Shown here piece by piece: positions 12,801 to 26,500 of a stretch of DNA of 64,000 nt (position 1 is the stretch's first letter; each line of letters begins with the position of its first letter). Below the pieces are notes generated by a model. The model worked only from the letters and a program-made list of their open reading frames with translations. It did no database searches and was not told the origin of the DNA. The DNA is taken from positions 870,954 through 934,953 of the forward strand of contig NC_031470.1 in the NCBI RefSeq assembly GCF_000006565.2. Reading direction: 5' to 3'. This DNA comes from Toxoplasma gondii ME49 (lineage: Eukaryota > Apicomplexa > Conoidasida > Eucoccidiorida > Sarcocystidae). The translations under genes were made by a program, and so were the position numbers.

Positions 12801-15800
12801 CCCTTTCTCTCCTCTTGGAATGTGTGATTGTGGCGCCTTGTCGCTTCTGCTTTCCACCTGTTTCGGTTTTTCAGTTCTTGACCAGGGGGGAAGTTTGCCG
12901 ATTGTATGCGGTGCCGACATCGGCCGTCGGTGCTTCGTCGTGGAAGGGAAGGGCCTCTTGCGCCCTCTGAAAGATCGAGAACGAGTTTCTGTCGGATCGT
13001 CCACTGCAGTCTATGAAGTGCTTCCTGGAAATATCGGGAGATTTGCTGCGCCAAGTCTCTCCTCACGTAAGGCAGGCGCGTCTGGCATCACGAAGTTCTG
13101 CTTCATGAGGATTGTAGAGCACCTCCATTTCAAAAGGCATCTAAAAGTGTTGAACTAGACTTCCGACGGAGTCTGATGTGGTCTTACAGTTTGCGCGTTT
13201 AGTTTCAATGATCTTTGTCCTCCAAACACTCGCAGGTATCACTCTACCGCTTAGTTATCCGCAGCGCATCGTGTGCGCTCCTGTCGCTACCTACCCTCCG
13301 CAGCTGCCGCCTCCTCACCGAGTCTCGACCGACCGGTGCATTGGTGCTCTTGAACTCTTCAAAATACATTTGGATTTGCTACAAACGCTCTCCTGCAATG
13401 AGAAACACCGAAGTTCTATTTGCTTTTCACCGTATGGTATTTCCACGACATAACCTGCGCAGAAGCGTCGACTGTCTCAAACTCGGACGCCTTGCGGAAC
13501 TTCGTTTCTTTTATCTTTTCTTCTGGAGTAATAGTCCCCGTGTGCCTAGGCGTCTCGACCTACCGTCACAGTGTCCCTGAGATCGTAATCGCGTGGTCCA
13601 AGTCGTAGTAAAACTCGTTAGAAAACGCGTATGCCAACATGAAGCCAATGCCGTCCTCTGCGATGCTCTGTATCTTTTGTGCGAGCAGTCGAGAGTCAGA
13701 AAAGAGGGACTTTCGTGCTCGATCAGATCCTGGGGTTCTCCATGGCTACTTGCGAGACGCCTTCCCCGAATTTGTTTGGAGGCTTCCCGAAACTGACCGG
13801 CGTGGAACAGGTGGATCCTTTCAGCCGCTCCATTTTTCCGGTGTCGTCTCCTCGGCCTGCGTCCCACTTGCCGCCGCCCTACGTGAAACCTGGAGATGAA
13901 CTCGAGATCTGCTCCGTGCCTCGCCGGGACCTCATTCACGCCGCAGAAAACAACATCTTTGTCGTCAGACCTCGAGAGGAGAACCGACAAGAAGGCGTCT
14001 CCTTCCCTGTCCTTGGAGGACCCATTGTCTGCGTGAAGTCCGAGACGGGAGACTCCCTGGGTCACCTCGACCAAAACATTTCCGCTGTCGCCGACGAGAA
14101 GACAGCCACCGCGAATCTCATCTCTCCTCGTGAGCACCGCAGACACCTCCAGGTGTTTCAGAATCTATACATATAAGAGGAGGAAACGGAGCCATGAAAG
14201 AGTCGGCTGAAAGGCATTTGAAAGACAGAGGCGAGATGAGCAAGAGGAGAGACAAAAATAATATAAAGAGGACGGGAAAAGAAGAAAAACGGAAGCAGGG
14301 ATGGAAAGTTACAACGGTGCAAGGGCAGAGAGAAACGACGCGAGAGCAGGGAAAAGAGATGGTGAGGGGCGATTTGTCTCTGATTGGATTTCGAAGCCAT
14401 CAATGTGTCACCAGGGCAGCCAGTTCCAAACTTATGACTCCACTCTCTAGAGATGAGACGACTGGGGAATTTCAGGTGTCTTTGGATAGAGCTTTCATCT
14501 TCAACAAACGGTCCCCCGTATGTAACCTTCCGCGTGATTTGTCTGAACGTTCATAATTTTCTCTTCTCACCGAAGCGCTGTTAGATCTGCCACCCTACGT
14601 GCACACGTCTACGAGTACATTTACACATAGATGCATGCGTAACTCTGCCTCCTAAAAGGTGTCCCTATTTAGTCCGACGAAGCGTCTGTGCCGTGGTTGC
14701 GTTCTTCTCTCTGGCAGTCACCCCTGTTGGCATGAGTCACCGACTTACCTGTGACCTGGGGCCCAACGCACACACTGTCGAGACTCTCCTTCGATCTGTG
14801 TCGACGGACAAGACGAAGCCTCTGACTCCAGGACCGAATGGGGAATTTCCGAAGCCGAACGTGCACCATTTCTCTGCTCCCTTTGTCCCGTCGGTCAACG
14901 CTCCAGTTCTAGTCGAAGGTAGGCGAAAGGAGAGGTTTGCACGCGAGGAGTAGATTCACCTTCTCATGGTTGAACGCCGACGCGAGCCACAGGAACGCAG
15001 CTGCCCCTCGGCTCGGACGTGACGTCCCCAAACGATGTCACACGCGGCAACCGGCAAAAAAGCAAGGGACGTCGGAAACGTGAACTCGTGTCGTTTTCTC
15101 TCCTCGGTCAGCGTTTTTGAATGGAGCGTGGTCGGTGGTCTCCCGGCAAACACCAGCCATTGCGAATTGCGGTCCTTTGTTCCTCGCTAATCGTGTTTGA
15201 TTTTTTTTCTCGCCGTTGTTGCGTCCTCCGGGGCTCTCCTCGTCTGCTACTCACTTCATTTCAAAACTGTGTCCCGGGTCTTCCGCTGGTTATCTCCTCT
15301 CCAAGTGCTCCCTCAAAGCTCTGCGGATCTGACGTTGTTCACTGTCGACGTCCACCAACAGCAGGACTGATTCTGTATAACCCTCCACGAAACCAGCGTG
15401 GGTTTGTTGGGTGTCTGACGCGAGGCATTCGTGCCTGAAAAGTGGAACCAATGTCCCCCGTTTATTCGGTGTCAGAGCCTGGATTTTGTGTGTACTTCTC
15501 CCCCCTATTCTGAACCCGGTGTTCTTCATTTCCCTCTCGTAGCACCTGCGTCTTTCGCTGTCGGTCCTTGTAGAACATGTGCGTCTCGAGTTTTTCTCCA
15601 GTGGCATCTGCGGCTTGGGTTTTCCTCGCTCCTCTCTGTTCGAGAACCTCTGTTGTTCCGGGCACCGTTCGTCTCGCTGCTGGAGCCTGGAGCTATCGCT
15701 TCTCCGCTTTCCTTCTTTCAGTTGACAACCCGGTGTCCTGGGAGCCTCAGTCCTTGAAGAAAAAATGCAAAATCGGCGCAAGTCTGGCAGCCCTACAGCC

Positions 15801-18800
15801 CCACTTATTGCTGAAGTCGGAAGTGCCTCACGGAACGCCAGTCGAGTGCGAGGTCGTCCATTTACCAGCTTTTCAAACGCAGGGACAACTTCTGATGATC
15901 GCACCCGGAAAGGGCACCGGCGCCAGGCCGCTGCTTTTGCCACCAGGCTCGATTTTGCTGAACCAAGAAGACGACCTTCCCCCAGGCCTCTTTCAGGTCC
16001 TCGTCTACGACCTCTGGGAAGCAGACGGACTCCGTGCTGTCCTTAAACAACTCTGTAAGTTAAACCGTCCAAGGAACATTGCAGAAAAAACGTTATTCGT
16101 CTCTCGACGCGTATTATACATACATATATATATATATATATGTCTATGTAGGCAGTCTAACGTTTTGGTAGAAACATGCTTTCTCAAGCAGACCTGTGAG
16201 TCAAGAAATCACGAGAGGGTTCCTGGTAGAACAAACACACGTACATTCGATAGAAATGTCGTCTACATCGCGTTCATGCTTGAATTATGTTTGGAGAGGC
16301 GCAGTTTGCACTAACGAACTCGACTTGAATGCGGTCCATTTATTTTCCCCTTCCCTATACATTCGTTTGTGTTGCAAAAACGATGGCTTGCGTTGTAGAC
16401 TATCGAGGAGCAGACCAGCAGTCGTCAATTCCGGTGTACGCCCAGATGGAGGGTTCACGCATGACTGCCGTCGGTTCGTTTCACCGGGTAAAGCAACTCT
16501 TTACAGTATTCAGCGGGATTGACCCGACCGCGCGAGAAAAGGACATCGAGGCCACCGCGCCTTTCTACTACAGCTCTCACTACGGCCTGCCCGTTGACGT
16601 GGGCTTTGTCAAGATGAAATCCGGAGTCGGCTTCTCAGTCAGTAAGCCAGTCGGTTTCAATATGGGACTAGATGCGCATGGAACTTTGTTCCAAAGAATA
16701 ACACTCGTAATTTGAGTCACCACGCATGCGGTCCCACTCAGATAACACCTGAAGCTAGACTCATTGTTTCACACATCATAGAAGAGGTTCCTAGCCTCAT
16801 ATAGACTTCCTTTTCCTGGGGAGTGTCTGTTTTAAGTTGGACTACGGAATCGTATCTTCAAGGGCTTTGTTTGGCGTCTTCTTCGGGTTTCAACACCTCA
16901 GGCATATCATTTTTCACTCTTATCACGACGAGAGAGGAACTCTCATATGCGCACTGCTGCCCCATGTATAAAATGAATTCATGCGGCTGTATGGGTCGAT
17001 AAAAATGGGTCTGCGCGTTGTCGGTTAGGTTCGTGCACACATCCACGAACGTACGAATGGAGAGCGCCTTGGGATGTTCGACATTTGTAGAGGCTTCTGA
17101 CGATCCTTTATTACCCGCTGAGGAACCAGGGGACCGTCACGAGCGTGGGTGGCCTGTTTTGAAACTTTGCTGAAGCATGGAACGCGTCTTCATGGGCTCG
17201 GCCACTGATGAAGACGCCGTCCAAGTTTTAAATGGAGCGACCATGCAGTCAAAAACGTGTTGTGATTTTTCGTTCAGAACGAACCCCCGAAGCGCTTCTT
17301 CTCCTCGGTAAGATTCCTGTCTCCACCTGCGTGGCCACACGTAAAAGAGTATATATATATATATATATATATATCCGAGTGTATGGGATGAATGAGTATG
17401 TGTATCCGTTGCCATGTGTACGCTGACGACAAGACGCTGTTGACAAAGACCTGTATATTTAAAGCATGCACTGGCTTTTGCTGGTACATTTCATATCGTT
17501 CGTGGTTTTAGTTATCTTTGGGATACGGACTAGCGTCAAGAGGGGAACGCAGGATCTGCACTCGATAGTCCACAGCCAATCCTGCACGTGTGACTCTCAT
17601 TATCCCACGGCCATGTTGTCCGGAAGCATTAGCGGGGATGTTTGCTGCTCTGTGAGATCCGCACGGTTCACGTCTCCCTTCCTATCCAATCCCCGGCACC
17701 ATCACTGCAAGCACACCTGTTCGATAAAGGAGGTGTTCGGGGGGAGTGCAACAGAAGAAGTACTCGAAGGGTAGCTGCGGGTGTGTCTGTCGACGCATGT
17801 ACATAGCAAACTGGAAATGGCAATTCCACAACAAGAGAGACCAAGCTTGAAATTTTTTCCCTTTTTTTCAGAGGATCTTCTCAAGGCCCCGCTCACTCCC
17901 GCCAGCCAGAAGGCGCTTGCAGAACTCTCACCCTTCAGTAAGCTCAAGTTCATGCTCTTCATTCGATCGCCTTACCTTTTTGTCTGCACGCAGATGGGCA
18001 CGTAGCCTTGAGCTCTGGGTTCGAGTACACGGCGAGGGATGTACGGCCATGCCTTTTTTGCGTTCTCCAGCATTTGCTTTCTGTTGTGAAGGCATAGCTA
18101 GAGCTGAGCGATTGACGTAGAATCTCTCTTAATCGCGAGCGTTTTTGTTTTCGGTTTTCAGCTCGAGAAGCCGAGAATATCTTTTCGCGTCTCCACCGCC
18201 TCAAGGGTCACTTCACTCGACCCAGTAAGGCAAGACTTGAACTGCATTTGCACCTGAAGGACCTCCATGACGGCATGTCCTCGGATCTCACGAACAGTCG
18301 TCCGGACATGAACAGGTTCTTCGTTTTTATAAAATAGAAAATGCGCGGAAGCTGGCAACCGGATTAGCAGCCTCAAAATTTAGAACCGTCAATCCCGTCT
18401 TGATGGAGGGGACTTGGTCTCCTGAAGACAGTTTCGAGTTCCGATTTTCTGAGGAACCTCCACAGATCTCACTGTGGTGGAGGGAAAGAAACAGTCGTGA
18501 TCATGCGTCGAAGAATGACTTTTGAATCGCCCAAATCGTGCAAAAAAAGCCTTTCCATATCCTGATTAGCGAGAGAATGTAGCCCCACACGAAAGCCCAC
18601 ACATGCACTGAAGTGGTTTTGTACATCCTTGAGTTTCTTCATGTTGGTCCGCCACTTTCTCGTTCTCTCTGTTGTCTCTGATTTCCGTCTGAAGTGACGT
18701 TGGGGTAATCACAGGCTCATCCGTTTATTATAGTCCACATAAGGTTGGAATAGAGCCCTTCCACGTGACCCTAGTCCGTCAACTCGCTACCTTCTCTCCT

Positions 18801-19792
18801 CGGTGTCGAGTTGATGTCGTCTACGGGGATGCAGCCGCACTGCCCACGCGTTCAGTGATGTCGCTGCTCTTGGCGCGCCCTCTTCCACCTGCTGAAGGCG
18901 TCTCAAGCAGACCCTCTTGCTCACGAGTCACCAAAGTCTCTGTCCCCACATCGGACTGCTTGCACACGAGGACCCTCAGATTCATTTCCTAGGCTGTGCC
19001 GTCCCGCCTCTTGTTTGGAATCTTCCTCTCTCAGCTTCTCTGTCCCCTGCTCTCCAATGCGTCTCAGAGTATGCTGCACATGCGCCGGTGGTTCTTCCAC
19101 TGTTGAACGCGGGGCTCACTGCTTTGTTGGATCGGCACAAGGAGGCAGACACGATGTTTCTTTCGGTGTACCCTCGCTCGCGAAGAACTCGAGTGACGGA
19201 TCTGCAGATTCGCCTGAACTACCTCGATAAGTCGCACACGGGAATGACTGTCATCATCCGGATGCCGATGCGCCTGAAAGCGTTCATCTCGGTTACACAT
19301 CTGGCGCCGCAGGTCCAGCGCAATCTGTCCCTGCTGCTCGAACTCATCGAAGACCCGCAAAGGCCCCTAGAAGCCGTGCTCCTAGGTGGCGGCAAGTTCG
19401 GCTTATATTCGGAGGCAGTCCGAGTCGCGCTGCGACTGCTCCGTTTGGGCCACTGCCGACCTTGTGCAGATGAACAGGTTCTCCAGGCCTCTCCTTCCCC
19501 AGAGGTTGCTGAAGGTCGCTGTGGTCTCTGCTCCGCAAGACGCATCGACGACATGGTGTTTTTCGATCTCCATGGTAAGGGAGGCGAATCGTAGATCGAA
19601 ATTCAGAGAGGCCACGAGGAAACTGAAATATGGTCTTTCACTTCACGGAGAGACCCTCAGTTTTGTCTCATGGGGATCGCCTCCTTTGTGAGGACAGAAA
19701 CCCACACAGGAGTCATACGATCACGAGTATAGCGGTTTCCTGTGATGTCAACGTAGACAAATTGAACTCTTACGCAAGACTGCATCTCATGT

Positions 19793-19827
<35 letters not shown>

Positions 19828-22800
19828 CTGTGAAAGTTAGGACAGATATTTGGACGTGCGCCGGCATCCGTGGTGAAGGCACTTTTCAATGCATACCGAT
19901 TTTTACTGAAGTATATATATATATATATGCCTCAGTAGTGCGTAGTTGTATTTTCTGTGTTTGTTTACCGTTTTTTGTGTGTGTTTCGCTACAAGTCTTT
20001 TTCGTGAGACCGAGATCTCTCTCGCACGGATAAATGACGGGAGAAAAGCACCCAGACTTCAGAGCTATCGAGCCTCCGACTTAGAGGCCTGGGCAGATGT
20101 CCCTTCAGATGCCTAAACAGCAACTCGAAATAGGAAGCAGTGTGTTCCCTCAAGAGTCTCTGTTTTTACACACCCATCTCTCTCTATAGAAAAGCATGAC
20201 TGTTCACTGATGACATGTAATTTTCCTCGTTTGTGTCTCTACTCAGGGATATCTCACTGCGTGGCGAGAGTGCAACTAGGTGCCAAACATCACATTTTAC
20301 CGAAAATGTTTCCTTCGCTCTTTGTTTCCCACAGATATTCAACCATCAGTGACGACGATGCCGACCCCTGGAACCTGGATGAAATGGAACGACGACACTT
20401 TCCTCATAAGCTGTAGGCGCGGTGATTTCTAAGATTGTGCAATTCGTGTGTTCGTCCCTTCATACAGGCGTGTCGGAACATCGCAGGTTTCAAGAAATAT
20501 ATGGGTTTATTTGGAGCGCTTCCACTTCATTCCCTCTCTTTTGTGGCGGGTAGAGAATAGATGGTTTTTTTCCGCAGATACTTGACCACAGAACAGTCCG
20601 TAGGGCACACCGTAGAATTGACGCCGTTGCATGAAAGCAGGACCTATTTCGTCTTGTCTCCCATGAAAGAGAAAAGTTATCTAGTCGTAAAATTTTGTGT
20701 GGCGTGTCCATGATCATATTCCAAGGAATTGTGATCTGGTTTACGAAACGGGCAACTCAAGGTATCGACGACTTGGGAATCTTCTGGTTGTAGAAGTGCC
20801 ACTGTCTTGGTCGGGTGTTCCAAAACGCGAGACGCACGTGTCTGTTTGTAGAAAACCTATTCCCGGTGGACAGCTGGACTATTTGGACATCATTGAAGAT
20901 CGTTCTTGCGGGGTTAGTCTTGAAAAAGTAATGGATCGTCTTCTTGTTTGTGTCTCTCGCAGTGCCTCCGGATTCGAACAACGGCATCTACCGGCGGTAT
21001 GGCGTTGAATTCGATATGCACACGGCTGTCGGTAAGAAACAATCACGCCGCCTCTTCGTTTACCCTCTCACAGACTTGCCAGACTTCTGCCTACAAGGCA
21101 TTGCTCCTATCTGTGGATCCAGCCTGTTAACCCTATCAGTACGCGGTGGAGAGACCTGCATAACGAATAAACGGCGCTTCTGTCGATTGCAGAGATTGCC
21201 TTTTTTTCTTCCACCCCTGTGTCCTTCGTTCTTCCATGAACGCCATCCCAGTCTTCGAGATATCATGTTTTTCCTCTTCCTCGACATTGCCCAGAAGGGA
21301 CGTGTCCAGAGACCGCTTCACACTGAAGAGGCCAAGACCCGATTCAGGCAAACAGCGATGCCCGAGTTCCTAGTCCGTGGCTTGGCGTCGCCTACGGAGT
21401 AAAAATCCGGCGTCTTCGTCGGTTGATTCCACCTGCCCCGAAAATGGTTCGCCTTCATGTAAATTTTCGTGTATTGCTCAGCTGTGGAAGACTCATCGGA
21501 TTTTTCAGGGACTTGCCCTTCTTGGTACTAGGCCAATCTGTGATCTATTAACATCCGTGACAAATGGACGTCGTTTTGGAATCTTGTGCTTGGCGAACAA
21601 ATCAGTGTATCTTTCATGTTCCTCTCTTCGTGCGTCGCAGATATCCCGCCGCGTCTGAGCTCGCGCTTTAAGCTTTACGCAGGAGCGTGCATGCGATCTC
21701 ATCTGATCCGGCAACTTCAGCCCTTCTTTGAGAATCCAGGCCTGATTAAGAACTGCCCTGCTCTGTCGAAATTTGCCAAGACGCTTCTTTGGGGCCTGCC
21801 CTTTTCGGACGCAGCACCGATCCTCGAGTCGTCGAAGCTGCTCCTTCAGCACGTCGTTGGTGCATGCAACAGTAAGCTTGCAGTTCGTTTCTCGCCTTTT
21901 TCCAACCGTTTCCGCAGTATTTTTGGCTGTCTACGAGTTTCGTGCAGACCTCTGATTCGAGGCTCCATACTTTTCGGTGTCTGCGTCTCCATTTCATGTT
22001 TCTGTGTCTAAACGCGCCTACCGTTTGCTTTTTCTCCGTCTGGTACGCCGCTTCGTCGCGGCACATTCGTCGCCACTTCTACGCTGGGTGCCTGCCGTCT
22101 TCATTCTTTTTTGCTCTCACCCAGACTATCGGATGTGTGTTGGATACTCGCGGTTTGACACCTGGTTTGGTTCGGTGGTGCTCAACTCGGTTCCTTTCTG
22201 TTTTCTCGTGGTCCTCTCGCCTCAGTTCCAGAAGCGTCCTGGGCTATCGACAGATGCCTCGACAACGATGGAGATCTTCTCGGCTACAGGCGCTTGCCCG
22301 CCGTAAGACCCCTCGGCCGCACGCGCCTCGCAAATATCATGCGGGAAATGATGTCTCCAGGTAAAGATTTTCCAACTGATTTTCTCCAGATTTTGGCATG
22401 CTATTCCAGTTTCCGCAAGGCGGGGCACAGAGTCGGTGAATTGGGCAAATGGGAAGAGTTCCTAGTTTTTTTTGATATGGAAAGGATTGTATTTTCACGT
22501 TAGGTTAGAAACCGCGGTGTAACAAAGTCCTAACCGGGAGACGCCCGGAGGTGCTTTCCCTCCCCCAAGGAAACGGAAGGGATGCGTTTTCGAGAAGACG
22601 GGATGGGTGCGACCACGTGAATTATGAAACGATAAAGAGCAAGGTGATATCGATCCTCACTAGCTAGGCCAGTCATCTGCGTCAACGGGACAGGAGAAAG
22701 GGTCGGAGGGTCCGGCAAGTCCACGAGACGCGAGAAGGAAGTGCTGTGAGATAACAACCGGAGAAACGAGAAAGACAGCCATCTTGGTCTCGTGGACAAC

Positions 22801-23483
22801 CTGATGCTCTGCGCCAGGGTGGTCGAGCGAGAGTGAAAAACGAACACAGCCGAGAGATAGAAGAAAAGCAACGGGGCAGTTGTCTGCGTGATCAGATGCC
22901 GGGTTCCTTATCCTCTGTGTTAGTATGTATTCATGTATGAATCGATAAAGAGACAGACATATGTGGATAGGAAGATAGAATGATATAGATAGACACAAAC
23001 ATAGATATGTATAAATAGATAGATAGAACAGAAGACACAGTGAAATGCCACCGTGCACAGATGTGGGTTCTGTCGGAGTCGGTGGCTAGGAATTAAACAC
23101 AGATTCAGATGGAGACGTTGAAGCCTATAATGGAACAACAGCACCTCTTCGGAGATTCGCAGCTCCATGGCTTGTGTTCCCCTTTCTCAGTATCTTCTTG
23201 GCATTTCTTAACTTCTCTCGCCATGGGCGAGGAACGTATTAAATCTTTGCCGTCTTGCCGCCTAACAAGCGCCGCCCTCAAACTCTCCCGCGATGGTACG
23301 AACAGTAGTAGTCTTTCCTGGATGGAGAGCGTAGAAGGATTATGTCCCCTCCATCTGTGCACCGCAATTGATACACGGTTCTGTGTTTCGGACGCAAACT
23401 TCTCGGATAAACACCATGGCTTCGCTGTCCTCTGAATCACATACACAGCTCCTTGCGTAGATCATCGCGACTGCCTCTTTCTT

Positions 23484-23518
<35 letters not shown>

Positions 23519-26500
23519 TTATATCTGCACGTAGGTCTGTATATATATATATATATATACGTAGGAAAACATGCAGGTGTAATGTGTGTATTTATAAATA
23601 CAAATACATGGCTTCTTTGTTTGCATGCGCAGCTGTTCTTTTTCGGATCCCGAGTACCCTCGGTTTTGGTATGTTAACTTCTTTTTACTCTCTGTTTTCT
23701 CTTGTGTTTAGCTCGTGCTGTCCTTGACGGGTCAGGCGACAACCTGCCGCCTCTCCCCTCGTACGTCTTCGGTCCCCGAAGCCCTCTGTGGGACGTTTCG
23801 GCGGCAGCCGATGATTTGACGGGGAGAAGGGCAATTCTGCTCATTTCTTCTTTCATGGAGATACCGATTAAAGTACTGGAGGAACTGCTGGGTATCAACC
23901 CTCGAAGCCCAGTTCAGCGCACTGCTCCTGGCAGCTTCGAAACGCATTTCCAGGCCCCGATTCTCTCCTCCGTCGATCGAATAAGTACGATTTCGAAGTT
24001 CCTCGCGTCTCTCGTGCATATGCTGTTTTTTGTCGTTTGGATGTAGAATTCGATTCAAAATATTAGAGGGATATGGACGCGCGCGCCGGCTGCATGGATC
24101 TCAGAGGAACTCTCCCAAGCAGGAGGCCGCTGTGGAGAAGCGATAGTTCACCGTGTAGCTTGTAGCGCTTTCTCGCGTCGTAACACCTCGGCAGTTTAGG
24201 ATATGAAATGTAAACCGGTCGATTTTCCAATAGAGCAACAATAAAGGGCAGACTCGCGTTGTCTTGCTTATCCTATTATCCGTATGAGATCGAATGCCTC
24301 ATCGGACAATCCGTTTCGACATCTGTGGAGGTGCAGAAAACACTTCTCACCTTAGGGGTTCCTTTTGCAAGACCTGCATAGACACGAGACAGAGAATCTG
24401 CGCTCTGTGCGTAGTTTCCTCGTTTTGATGGTGACCTCGGGTTGCTGCATGTCTGGCTGTCGCGCTCAGTGTGCCTAGATTGTCTTTTCCTCCTTTTCGA
24501 CCTTTCCCCCATGAATATCCTTTTCTCGTGTTTCCTGGTCCTTCTCAACTTTCTTAGAGTTTCAGGTTTTCTCCACAATGTGCAACTGCGACTTCTCGGT
24601 GACGGAGTCCTCGATTGCGTCGTCTCGCTCCCGCGCGATTCATTCGCAACTTCACTTTTTCTGCATGTGCCTCTCTAATTCTTACCTCAGTTTTGTACCA
24701 TATTTTTGAAAGTGGATGATTTTATACACAAACCGACTTCGATTGTTCTTCACTGCTTCAGAATTCTTCTCTTGTCCCACCCTGCTTTTCAGCATTCGAT
24801 CGCCAACCTCGACAGTCCGTTCAAGACTACATTTCGTCTTGCTTCACCAATCACCCGGAGACGTGTGCAGGCGCGTACAAGACTCTGGGATGGCCTTTGT
24901 CGAAGGTTCCCGAGGACGACGTTGAATTGCAGGCGTTCGACAGGGCGTTTAACGGTGAGTACGTGAACAGTGGCAAGAGACGTTTTACTGGGAAGAAGAC
25001 AAAGACCATCCGTAATTACTATCCACAGATTTGGAAGCTTTTGATGTGGAAAGGAGTTATACACCCCGCTCCACATCTTTCAACACGTAGCTGATTTCCT
25101 CTTGAATCGTAAGAAGAAAACAGATAGGGGAAATACAGGAGAGAAGTGAATTTGGAGCGAACCTAAAAGGGGGGCGAAAGAGTATTCAGGTAGCGTTTCC
25201 GACGCCTCTTGGCCCTCAGTTCCGCCCCCGTCGGCATCGCCTTCGAACTTCTTTTCTCCGGTGGTTTTTCGCCTGTTCTTTTGCGTGCAGAGATGCGTGT
25301 GCGCCTAGATCGAGAGCCCATGCCAGAGTCCCTTCGTACCGACTTCCAGCAGGCCCTCGCCGAGTTCGATGCGCTGCCACCGGAGCCCGTCACCCCGACG
25401 CCCGAGCTGCCAACGCGCGAGCCCGAAGGGACACCTGCAGACCACGAAGGGACACTTGGGGAGACAGAAGGGACCTTTGGCGACACGGAAGGAACACGGG
25501 CTGGAGCGGATGGGGTGGAGAGCGAGTTGCGTGCCCGAGGAGGCCCCGACGAGTTCCCGAAGAAGGAAAGTGAGGACCTGCAGAGGGGAGCAGATTCGAA
25601 GACAGACGAAGACGAGCAAACAGCCGCGTCAACATCGGGTTCTTCCGGATCAGCGAGAGACCCTTTCACTGTTTTCGAGCTGCCGACAGCGACTTCTCCC
25701 GCATCAGGGAAAGATGGTTTCACAGTTTTTGAACTGCCGGTTGTCGACTCGCTTCCCTCGTCTGGTTCTCAACGGGTCACACTCTGGGGGCAAGGGCAAA
25801 TGCCGAACGCGTTGCTCGGCGCTTCTCAGCGAGCCGTTTCCACTTCTCGACGCCTCGCGTGGCCCTACATTAACAAAGTACTCACCGCGAAAAGTGGTAA
25901 GATTCTGTACAAGAGAGGCACCTTTTTATAGGCACACATGCGATGTCAGTTCAAGAGAAGCATATATATATATATATATATATGTATACATGCGTGCATG
26001 TCTGTAAATGAGATAGAATGTGGGAATGTGATGAAATCGGTTCATCGACGAAGGATGAATAACGGGTGAAGGTTATGACGGTTACGGGAAACTCGATGAT
26101 CGGGTCGCTATAAAGACGTTTTCAGAGGCCGGTTTTCTGTAAGGTAGCCGAAAACATAGAGTGTCGGACGAAGGGGGATCTTGCGAGTGTATTGACACCT
26201 ATGTCTGTTTCTGAGCGACGGTTTCGTGTAGAAGGTGATGAGACCTTGAATGTGTGTAAAATGCAAATAAGTCGTCCAAGCACAAGATGAGGTCACTCAT
26301 TTTGTGACACTCCCGTAGGAGGCTCGTATGACTCTTTCGATTTCTCTTGTTTCTTTCCTTGTAGGCCCGATGACTCGCATGCCCTCCTGGGTGCGCACCT
26401 CAGGTATGCGCGATTTTTCTTACTAGACTTCAGGTCCGATTCGACTTGTTTTCCTCTCCTTGGTTCGGCCTGTTCCTTCGCACGTAATGCCTGGTGTTGC

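Noticed and set aside
23485..23559. CRISPR-like or structured repeat array
   Set aside because: The repeats are simple CT and AT dinucleotide runs without regular spacers. The organism is clearly eukaryotic.
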